Positions 23,881-31,600 of a stretch of DNA of 34,663 bases are shown piece by piece (the stretch's first letter is position 1; the number at the start of each line of letters is the position of its first letter). The notes under the pieces are model-generated. The model ran no database searches, was not told the DNA's origin, and saw only the letters and a list, made by a program, of their open reading frames with translations. The translations under genes were made by a program, and so were the position numbers. Source of the DNA: Candidatus Peribacteraceae bacterium (GTDB taxonomy: Bacteria; Patescibacteriota; Gracilibacteria; Peribacterales; Peribacteraceae); assembly GCA_028712095.1 (NCBI GenBank), contig JAQTQU010000004.1, positions 1-34,663 on the forward strand, read 5' to 3'.

Positions 23881-26346
23881 TCAAAGCCCCCACCATTTGC
23901 GCCCAAACCAGATAAGCGCGATCCCAAGGCCAGAGAACGCCCCCAGCGCGCTCACTTCGGGCACGGGGGACTGTTCTGTGACAGGACCTGCCACCGTGAG
24001 AGTATCCGGCAGTTCGGACAGGGCGTAGGTCATGACGAAGGAACCAGAGGATGAAAAAGAAATAGAGGAAAGAGAAGAAAGAGAGGATTGGGAAGCCACG
24101 ACATACCGTGTCCGTGAAAATGCAGGCGAGGGCGCGACGACGGACTTTTTCGAACTGCGGGCAGACGGGGCTGATGACTGTGTTGCGATCTGACAGGCAT
24201 TAATGCGACCGGGCGTAGTGCTCGAAGCCCGCCATTCCCCGTCACAGTAACTGAACGAGATTCCGGCTTTGAGTTTCGGAACTGTGACGTGATCCGACCA
24301 GGATGCATCGGGAGCAATGAACCACGCGTCATCGCCCGCATCATTGAGCTGAAGTTTCGTCAGGCTCCCGGGGAAAATCAGGTACTCCCCTGCCCCGATG
24401 CTGGAATCTGATGGGAGCTTCCATGGCTTACTTCCGCCATCCTTGAGATCATCGAGGATCCAACCGCCAAGGGAAATTGCATGATCGGTCGGGTTGAATA
24501 ATTCGATCCATTCGTCACCGGTCATCTGCACTTCGCTTACAATAACCCCAAGCTCGATGCGGACAGAAGAAGCAGAGGATGGAGAGGATGGAGAGGATGG
24601 AGAAGATGGAGAGGATGGAGAAGATGGAGAGGAAACAGAGGAAAGAGAAGAAACCGAAGATGCCGATGAGGCCGAAGAGCTCGATGATGTTTTCTCTTCT
24701 GGAAGAACGGTAACCGAAAGCGTACTCACCGAAATCCCGCCGCAAAAATCCCGGACCGTCAGACGAACGGTATAGCTGCCAGCATCGGTGAACGTATGAG
24801 ACGGTGGATTGCATTTGCCGCTCACTGCATCATCGTCAAAGTCCCACACGCACGCGGCAGAAGCCAAAGATCCGGCTCCCACTGCCGCCTGCAGGTTGAG
24901 TGTCACATGCTCCTCACCCGCGACAAATGCGCTGCCGACCGAGGCCGATCCGGCATCCTGAATGAGGATGCGCGGCGCGAGCGGCTCCGCAACATTGTGT
25001 TTTCCCTCGCTCGGAACACAGAACGCATGGAGTGAATAGGGAGGATCTTTGTCCCGCCCGAAGCTCACCTCCTCCGCCGTCTGCGGATACTCCCACGCAT
25101 CGATGAGTTGCGAGCCGTTCATCAGGCTCACGCGCTCGCCGGAATTATCGAGCGGCAGAGCAGTGACGGATTTACGAAAAGAAACGTACTCGCCCGGCGC
25201 CAGCAGAAAACCGGAAGCGCTGCGCGGAGGAATCGTGTACACGGCGGAGGAATTGCCATCATCGAGGATCCAGCCCGCGATATTCACGGAATCCGCTCCC
25301 AGATTGGCGATCTCGATCCACTCTTCGGTATCGGCGCCGATGGGATTACTGAGGACCTCGGTGATGAGGACGGAGGACGGAGAAGAGGAAGATGAAGAAG
25401 ATGGAGAGGATGGAGAGGATGGAGAAGAGGAAGATGAAGAAGATGGAGAGGATGGAGAAGAGGAAGATGAAGAAGATGAAGAAGATGGAGAGGATGGAGA
25501 AGAGGAAGATGAAGAAGATGGAGAGGATGGAGAGGGGGCAGAAGAAACAGAGGACGAACAGGAAGAGCCGGAGCCGGAGGATGAAAAGGAGGTTGGAGAG
25601 GTTGAAGAAGTGAGGGAGGCCTGAGAGGAAGAAGATGAATCAGGGGAAGAGGAAATAGAGGAAATCAAAGAATCCGAAGACGAAGAGGAGAGCGGCCCTT
25701 CGCGGCCGCGGTCCAAAGAGATGTCACCCGGCGTGCCGAAGATCTGCGCACCTTCATCGAATCCGGATGAGGTATCGGCCGTCTGCCAGTTTTCCGGATT
25801 ATTCCCCGGCAGTGTGAGATCAATGCGCTCCATGCTGGCTTTGGGATCGCCCGAAACATTGACTCCCGCAAAGGGATTGCCCACGCCATCGTCCACTTCG
25901 TCGCGCACGGCACCGGATGCATCGCGCAGACGCAGCAGGAGCTTGGTATTCGGCAGACTCATGGCGGTCGTTGCCATCCACGGTTCCGACAGCAGCCGCG
26001 AAGAGGAGGCAGCATAGTGACTGAGAACGCGCACGCCTCCGGCCGGGATCACCGCACCCGTTGCAAAGGAAACCACCACTGCCTCCTCCCCCGTGCTCCT
26101 GAGACTCGTGAACGTCCAGCCGGCAAGATCGCAGTCGCCCATTCCCGCGCACGCGATCTCCACCCATTCATCGGCGGTGGAAAGATCCGACCCCATCCAC
26201 ATCACTTCGCTGATGACCGCCGAACCGATCGCGGTGCTGCCATCCGCAAACGCCCGATGCATCGCCCGACCGGGCAAGAGGCAAAGCAGCATTCCTGCCG
26301 GAAGCAGGTATGTGAGAAGCCGGTGCAGAAACCCGTGCGGTTCCAA
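23881..26346 (-). CDS. Secreted lamin-tail/PKD surface protein with Ser-rich linkers
   Basis: About 821 residues from a TTG at 26346, whose N-terminus (EPHGFLHRLLTYLLPAGMLLCLLPGRAMHRAFA) makes a signal peptide; ATG at 26292 (803 residues) is the alternative. The track's 897-residue start lies inside a REP element. Domains: lamin tail 1 (AVISEVMWMGSDLSTADEWVEI...DLAGWTF), a ~110-residue Ser/Pro linker, lamin tail 2 (VLITEVLSNPIGADTEEWIEIANLG...IAGWILDD), PKD (ACVWDFDDDAVSGKC...HTFTDAGSYTVRLTV), a second Ser/Pro linker, lamin tail 3 (VIVSEVQMTGDEWIELFNPTDHAISLGGWILDD). The C-terminus SPVPEVSALGAFSGLGIALIWFGRKWWGL resembles a PEP-CTERM-type sorting tail or membrane anchor. Likely a cell-surface adhesin or structural protein. 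Confidence 0.82.
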   Translation of the reverse strand: MEPHGFLHRLLTYLLPAGMLLCLLPGRAMHRAFADGSTAIGSAVISEVMWMGSDLSTADEWVEIACAGMGDCDLAGWTFTSLRSTGEEAVVVSFATGAVIPAGGVRVLSHYAASSSRLLSEPWMATTAMSLPNTKLLLRLRDASGAVRDEVDDGVGNPFAGVNVSGDPKASMERIDLTLPGNNPENWQTADTSSGFDEGAQIFGTPGDISLDRGREGPLSSSSSDSLISSISSSPDSSSSSQASLTSSTSPTSFSSSGSGSSCSSSVSSAPSPSSPSSSSSSSPSSPSSSSSSSSSSPSSPSSSSSSSPSSPSSPSSSSSSSPSSVLITEVLSNPIGADTEEWIEIANLGADSVNIAGWILDDGNSSAVYTIPPRSASGFLLAPGEYVSFRKSVTALPLDNSGERVSLMNGSQLIDAWEYPQTAEEVSFGRDKDPPYSLHAFCVPSEGKHNVAEPLAPRILIQDAGSASVGSAFVAGEEHVTLNLQAAVGAGSLASAACVWDFDDDAVSGKCNPPSHTFTDAGSYTVRLTVRDFCGGISVSTLSVTVLPEEKTSSSSSASSASSVSSLSSVSSPSSPSSPSSPSSPSSPSSASSVRIELGVIVSEVQMTGDEWIELFNPTDHAISLGGWILDDLKDGGSKPWKLPSDSSIGAGEYLIFPGSLTKLQLNDAGDDAWFIAPDASWSDHVTVPKLKAGISFSYCDGEWRASSTTPGRINACQIATQSSAPSARSSKKSVVAPSPAFSRTRYVVASQSSLSSLSSISFSSSGSFVMTYALSELPDTLTVAGPVTEQSPVPEVSALGAFSGLGIALIWFGRKWWGL
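24563..24640. repeat. 9-bp microsatellite (GGATGGAGA)n in the lamin-tail gene
   Basis: Tandem GGATGGAGA/GGATGGAGAA units; on the coding strand they read SSPSSPSSPSS. Because the unit is 9 bp, length changes keep the frame. Confidence 0.8.
25378..25545. repeat. Compound GGAGAGGAT / GAAGAGGAAGATGAAGAAGAT microsatellite
   Basis: Roughly 170 bp of alternating 9-, 15- and 21-bp purine units that encode the long poly-Ser/Pro linker (SSSSSSSPSSPSS) between lamin-tail domains 1 and 2. All units are multiples of 3. Confidence 0.8.
25592..25630 (-). repeat. Degenerate pyrimidine element inside a coding Ser-linker
   Basis: Coding-strand CCTCTCAGGCCTCCCTCACTTCTTCAACCTCTCC closely matches the core of the 47-bp intergenic element (CCTCTCAGGCCTCCCTCACCTCTACAACTTC). 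It encodes SQASLTSSTSPTS. Confidence 0.6.
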
Positions 26347-26477
26347 AGCACACCATTGCAGCGCAATGCATGGATCAGAGCAGCACTCCCGGGTCAACGA
26401 AACTGAGACGGTGTCTGTTTTTTGGCTTCGGAATGCGATGAAACACGTTCCATGCGGAAGCAGAACGCGTGGATTCC

Positions 26478-26568
26478 GCCTCACCCCCCTACCCCCTCTC
26501 CATGAAGGAATCGCGGCAGGCCACGTCACACACGTGCGACGTGGCGGGGATGGAGAGGGGGTGAGGCC
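26478..26568. repeat. REP-like nested hairpin element, copy 3
   Basis: GCCTCACCCCCCTACCCCCTCTCCATGAAGG ... GGATGGAGAGGGGGTGAGGC is an almost perfect outer inverted repeat; the interior CCACGTCACACACGTGCGACGTGG is a second stem. It shares CTCTCCATGAAGGAATCG with the copy at 10444. Located between the lamin-tail gene and rny. Confidence 0.78.
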
Positions 26569-26685
26569 AAGCACGGAACATCCAATACAAACATTATTCT
26601 GTCAATCCAATCTTTTGGCTTCCAGCCTGCACGGTGGCTTCGCAAAGCGCCGACTTTCTCTCTTCTGCCGGGAGCCGAAATCCGA

Positions 26686-26691
26686 TAGAAT
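26686..26691 (+). promoter_or_regulatory. Possible -10 box for rny
   Basis: TAGAAT with no convincing -35 at 16-18 nt. It would give a long leader of about 180 nt that starts just before the terminator-like hairpin at 26699. Confidence 0.3.
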
Positions 26692-26698
26692 AGGTTTG

Positions 26699-26717
26699 AG
26701 CTCATTGATGAGCTTTT
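26699..26717 (+). terminator. Terminator-like hairpin, possible rny attenuator
   Basis: AGCTCA-TTGA-TGAGCT followed by TTTT. The T-run is on the plus strand only, but no plus-strand gene lies upstream for about 9.7 kb, so it may work as an attenuator in the rny leader. The stem is short (6 bp). Confidence 0.4.
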
Positions 26718-26849
26718 TCGTACCATTACACGCATCTTCCCCCTCTGCTCCCTTCCTTTCGAACTCATTCCTGTGACGCATTTCTCTTCATTCGCGGCAA
26801 CTCTCCTTCTTCTTGAGAGGAGAGGCAGGTAAGACGCTCAAGGCAGGAG

Positions 26850-26866
26850 CAGGGATTGTTTCCCTG
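26850..26866 (+). promoter_or_regulatory. Hairpin just upstream of the rny start
   Basis: CAGGGA-TTGTT-TCCCTG, a perfect 6-bp stem with a 5-nt loop, 14 nt before the ATG. It could affect translation or be an RNase Y cleavage/feedback site. Confidence 0.4.
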
Positions 26867-26880
26867 TTCCCCATGATCCC

Positions 26881-28437
26881 ATGGCAAACACCATCGTATT
26901 CCTTGCCCTTCTCGGAGGGGCTGCCCTCGGCATACTCGCCGGCTGGTTCCTGTTCAACAAAGGCAAACACGTCAGTGCGTCACTGCAGGCGGACATCAAC
27001 AAGAAGGAGCAGGAAGTCGAACGGCTGAGCCTGCGTATCGCGCAGGCGCAGAGTCAGATCAAGACGGCCGAAGCCGAGGCGCGCGTCGCGGCGAAAGAAA
27101 TCCTCTCGGAAGCGAAAACGCAGGCCGCCGAAATGGAGGCGAGGCTGGAGAAGGAACAGGGGCGCATCGAGGAGAAGGAGAAATCTCTGGACGAAAAAGT
27201 GCGGGAGCTGGAACGCCAGCGCACGAACGTCGCAAAGCAGGAGCAGGAAGTTGCCGCCCTCAGGAACGAGCTGACCGCCGCCAGCGCCTCGCACCGCGAG
27301 GCGCTGGAGAAAGTGTCGAAGCTCACGCAGGTTGAGGCGAAGGAGCAGCTGAAGGAGGAGCTCGTGCACGAGTTCTCGTCCTTCTATGCGGGGCAGGCCA
27401 AGCTGGTCAAAGAGCAGTTCAAGGAAGAAGCGGAGGAAGAGGCCAAGAACCTGCTGGCCGAAGCCATGCAGCGGTACGCCTCCGAAGTCGCCACCGAATC
27501 CACGGCCACCGTGGTGCAGCTGCCCTCCGATGACGTGAAGGGCAAGATCATCGGCAAGGAGGGACGCAACATCACCGCCTTCGAGGCGGCGACCGGCGTC
27601 GACATCATCATCGACGACACGCCCGGCGCCATCGTCATCTCGGGCTACGATCTGGCACGGCGTTACGTGGCCAAGCTGGCCATGGAGAAGCTCATCAAGG
27701 ACGGACGCATCCAGCCCGCGCGCATCGAGGAGGTCGTGGCCAAGATGAAGGAGGAGGTCGGCAAGATGATGCTGGAATTCGGCAAGCGCGCCGCCGAGGA
27801 GCTGAACATCACCAACTATCCCCAGGACCTGCTCAAGATCATCGGGCGGCTCCGCTTCCGCACAAGCTACGGACAGAACGTGCTCAAGCACTCGCTCGAG
27901 ATGGCGAACATCGGCCGCATGCTGGCCGAAGAGATCGGCGCCGATGCCAAGGTGGTGACGGAGGGCTGCCTGCTCCACGACATCGGCAAGGCGCTCGATC
28001 ACGAGATCGCCGGAACGCACGTGGAAATCGGTATGGAGATCGCCCGCAAGTTCAAGGTCCGCCCCGAGGTGCTGCACTGCATTGCCTCCCACCACGGTGA
28101 TGTGCCGATCGAATCTCCCGAGGCCTTCATTGTGGCGGCGGCGGATGCCATCTCGGGCGCCCGCCCGGGCGCGCGGCGCGAATCGTTCGAGGCGTACGTG
28201 CGCCGCTTAAAAGAGCTGGAAGAAGTGGCCAAGGGATTCGAAGGCGTGAAGCGCGCATTCGCCATCTCGGCCGGACGCGAAGTGCGCGTGTACGTGGATA
28301 CGGAGAAAGTGGATGACCTCGGGCAGGCTCTGCTCGCCAAAGATATCGCACAGAAGATCGAACAGGATCTGACGTATCCGGGCGTCATCAAGGTCAACGT
28401 GATCCGGGAGCGGAGAGTGGAAGAAACGGCGAAGTGA
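26881..28437 (+). CDS. rny: Ribonuclease Y
   Basis: 518 residues. RNase Y is a membrane-anchored endoribonuclease that starts mRNA decay. Architecture is complete: N-terminal membrane helix (IVFLALLGGAALGILAGWFLF, residues 4-24), long coiled coil (~35-205), KH domain with VKGKIIGKEGRNITAFEAATGVDIIIDD (~220-250), HD hydrolase domain with the metal-binding HDIGKALDHE (~364) and further His in IASHHGD, and the C-terminal VIKVNVIRERRVEETAK typical of the family. Length equals that of the Bacillus enzyme. Start ATG at 26881 has no Shine-Dalgarno sequence. After the TGA the +1 frame stays open with an acidic/Ser tail (see findings). The 371-codon antisense ORF is a shadow. Confidence 0.97.
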   Translation: MANTIVFLALLGGAALGILAGWFLFNKGKHVSASLQADINKKEQEVERLSLRIAQAQSQIKTAEAEARVAAKEILSEAKTQAAEMEARLEKEQGRIEEKEKSLDEKVRELERQRTNVAKQEQEVAALRNELTAASASHREALEKVSKLTQVEAKEQLKEELVHEFSSFYAGQAKLVKEQFKEEAEEEAKNLLAEAMQRYASEVATESTATVVQLPSDDVKGKIIGKEGRNITAFEAATGVDIIIDDTPGAIVISGYDLARRYVAKLAMEKLIKDGRIQPARIEEVVAKMKEEVGKMMLEFGKRAAEELNITNYPQDLLKIIGRLRFRTSYGQNVLKHSLEMANIGRMLAEEIGADAKVVTEGCLLHDIGKALDHEIAGTHVEIGMEIARKFKVRPEVLHCIASHHGDVPIESPEAFIVAAADAISGARPGARRESFEAYVRRLKELEEVAKGFEGVKRAFAISAGREVRVYVDTEKVDDLGQALLAKDIAQKIEQDLTYPGVIKVNVIRERRVEETAK

Positions 28438-28478
28438 AGCTAAAAAGGAGGCAAAAGATGCCGAAAAAACCGAGGATA

Positions 28479-28520
28479 CCGGGGAGAACATTCTCTCGTC
28501 GGCTTCTTCGGTCTCCCCGG
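28479..28520 (+). terminator. Stem-loop downstream of rny
   Basis: CCGGGGAGA ... TCTCCCCGG, a perfect 9-bp stem with a 24-nt loop, extended by CCGA/TCGG after an internal loop. No T-run follows, so it may be a 3'-end stabiliser rather than an intrinsic terminator. The gap 28438-28662 holds nothing else convincing, and I see no strong promoter for the next gene. Confidence 0.4.
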
Positions 28521-28662
28521 ATTCATCGGCCTCCTCCCTCCGATTCGCCCTCACATCCACAAACATCAATACCAAAAATAACCACCTTCCCGTCAAGCCA
28601 TCACGGATGCGCCGGAATCCATCAATGGTACGCTTTGCTAAATACTTTTCCCGCTCTCCGCC

Positions 28663-31600
28663 ATGGTTTCAAAGCGCTTCGTTCTCCTTGGAATTTTTGC
28701 TCTCAGTGTCGGTGCCGCTTTCGTCGGAACGCTCTGGAATCTGCAGGGAGAAACCCTGCAGGGGCAACTCGCCCCGGGAATGTCGCAGGTGATCGATGAC
28801 GGCGATGCCGGATTTAAGACGAATGGCAAGGGATGGCAGAGCTTTCAACATGCCTTGGGATATGGAGGGGACATTGCATCTCCATCCTCTGCCAGTGATG
28901 CCACACTCGCCGCCACGTGGACGTTTTCGAATGTCACGGCCGGTCAGTATAAATTTTTCGTGACATTCAAAGCCTACAGCCTGCTCACGAACCAGGCGCC
29001 CTACATCATCAGGGACGGGGCCTCCATCCTCAGCAAGCGGACGGTGAATCAGAAGGCCGATCCCACGGGTAACACCTATGACGGCAAGGCATGGCTGCTG
29101 CTCGGAACGTACACGGTGAAAGGCCCCACGGTCTCGATCACCCTCTCCCGCCCGACCTCGCTGACGGCCAACGGGATGATCGCGGACGCCGCGCGCATCG
29201 AGCGGGTAAGCGCGGGGGCAACTGCGGGAACGTCGTCTTTCTCCTCATACAGCTCCAGCAAACCTTCGAACCTTTCCTCGTCATCGTCGTCCGTCGCCTG
29301 CATCGCAGAGGGGCAGATCGGCGCGTTCAATGACCAGTGCTGCACAGGGTTGCAGACAATGCCGACCACCATCCTCGGCTCAGGCGACCTGTGCGTGGCG
29401 AACAACAACGGTTCGTTCTACTGCACCGCTCTCTGCGGCAACGGTCAGTGCTCTGTCATCGAGAACAAATGCAACTGTCCGGCGGATTGTCCGCTGCTTG
29501 CCTCCCGCTCTTCGTCCAGCGTTGCCTCATCGGCCTCCCCCGCCGCAGCCAGAACACCCAACAACGTCTATTCGCTGTTCGGGCAGAGCAGCAGCGCGTT
29601 TCTCACCTGTCCGGCCGCCGGCTGTAACGAAGGCTCCTTCTGTACTTGCGATGACGCAAGACGCAATTGCAGCTGCTGCAGGCTGGGCACGACGCTGCAG
29701 TGCGATGAGAACCGCACAAACTGCGCTTGCCGGTATATCGAGTGCCTCCCAGGATATCATGTGGGCCCGAACAACTCCTGCATTGCCGATGCGGTCTGCG
29801 GCGACGGCTACATCGACCTGAGCGTGGAACCGCGGGAGTTCTGTGAGACGCAGCCGCAACAGAGCTGTCCGCCGGACCGGTCCTGTATCGGCTGCACGCG
29901 GTGCTCCGTGTGCGGAGACGGGGTCGTCGAAGGAAGCGAGCAGTGCGAGGCGGACTTCACCTGCGGAAACGGACGGGCATGCGATGCCTGCGCCTGCGTT
30001 TCTTCTGATACCCGACTCACGGCGAACACGACCATCAGCCTTGATAGCACGAAGGCGACAGTCACGACCCCCGCCAATATCACGCAGACCAGCTGGCCCG
30101 TGACCGTCACCGCCGGCGAGAGCTACGACGTTTACGTCTGGACGGAAAATTGCCCGACGAGTTACTGGCGCGTCTACGACGGTTCCCGGAATGTCCGCCC
30201 CCTCCTCGTTGAATACGGCTCCGTCCTCTGCAGGAATACTACCGGTTGGATCCGCCTCGTCCGGGTCCAGCCGACCGGTTCTTCCCTCACGATCCAACAC
30301 GAACTCCCGTCCACTGCCGCAGGGGAAGGCGCGGAGGCCACATCCATCCGCATCATCCAGGTTTTCGATGACGAAGGGACCGCTCCGCTCGGCATTACGC
30401 TCATCGACGACGGAGACGAGGGTTTCTCCTTGAGCGGCGGCAAGGATTACGCTTCGGTAGACGCCGACGACTATTCCCTCCCCTGGGTTTCGGCCGACTA
30501 TGGACTCCTGCCGCTCTACGGGGATGACTTCGTGACCCCCGCGTACCGCACCTACTGGAGATTCACGGTCACTCCGGGTTCCTCGTACCAGATCTTCGCT
30601 TCTTACCGGCCCTACATCAGCTCCGGGTACAACAGAACGTACTCCATCACGGCCGGCCAGAGCACAAATCTGGGTTCCGTAACCGTCGACGGAAGCAGCA
30701 TCCCCGACGGCGCGTGGTTCCGCGGCGCGAAATGGCAAAGCCTGGGAACGTTCTCGGTGCTCTCTGACCGGCTCACCGTCGCCCTCACGCAAGGATTCTA
30801 CGACACCGACGCCGTGCGCATCGTCCGCGTCGGGAACGCAAGTTCTTCATCTTCTTCCTCCAGTTCTGCTCCGCACAGCTCCAGCAAGTCTTCGAGCAGT
30901 CAATCCTCGCCCTCCTGCATCCCCGAAGGAGGCATCATCTCCGAAACGAACATGCGACCCTGCTGCGTCGGCCTCCAGTCGCGCGCCAATATCGTCCCGA
31001 ATCCGCAAACCGGACAGTGCCCGAGTGCCTCACTCACGAGCATTTGCACCTACTGCGGGGACGGACGGTGCGGCATCGGGGAGAACGAGTGCAATTGCAC
31101 TTCGGATTGTCCGCGTTCGAGTTCCTCTGCCTCATCCGTACCCTCGTCGACTGCATCGAACTCCAGCGCGTCCGCAAGCTCCTCCGGCGGAGTCTGCACG
31201 ACGTCCTCCTGGCAAACCTGTGCGGCCGACTACTTCTGTCTCACCTCCTGTCTGGACGGCCAATGCCAGACCGGCAACCACCTCGACTGCCCGACGGGAA
31301 TGACTGCCGTGTACGTGGGCGGCTGCGGGAACCAGACCTGCTACGGCCCGTGCGCGCGCTGCGTGCCCGCATCCTCATCCAGCTCCTCTGCCGCCGCCTG
31401 CATCGCGGAAAGCCAGATGGGCTTCTCGACCAGGGGGCATTCCTGCTGCGCGGGCCTCCGCTCCATCCCCACCTTTACGGTGCCGGAGGACGGCTCGTGC
31501 ATACCAAAAACCGACGGCTCCTTCTATTGCACGGCGTTCTGCGGCAACGGGCAGTGCGCGGGAATAGAGGATGTGTGCAACTGCCCCGCGGACTGCGCCA

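Larger units (their letters stand above)
26569..26880. other. Gene-free upstream region of rny
   Basis: No ORF with protein-like composition and no tRNA fold seen. It contains a TTGACA on the minus strand (26600-26605) without a good -10, a TAGAAT box (26686-26691) on the plus strand, a terminator-like hairpin (26699-26717) and a leader hairpin (26850-26866) described separately. Confidence 0.5.

Noticed and set aside
26346-26574. N-terminal extension of the lamin-tail ORF (897 residues in the track)
   Set aside because: It translates a REP-like hairpin element and places the signal peptide 76 residues in.
26980-28095. 371-codon antisense ORF within rny
   Set aside because: His/Leu/Asp-rich reverse image of a conserved RNase Y; common in GC-rich genes.
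28434-28799. 121-codon ORF with AAGGAGG six bases before an ATG at 28458
   Set aside because: The SD-like string is Lys-Glu codons of the +1 frame; the ORF is Arg/Pro/Ser-rich and runs 137 nt into the giant secreted gene.
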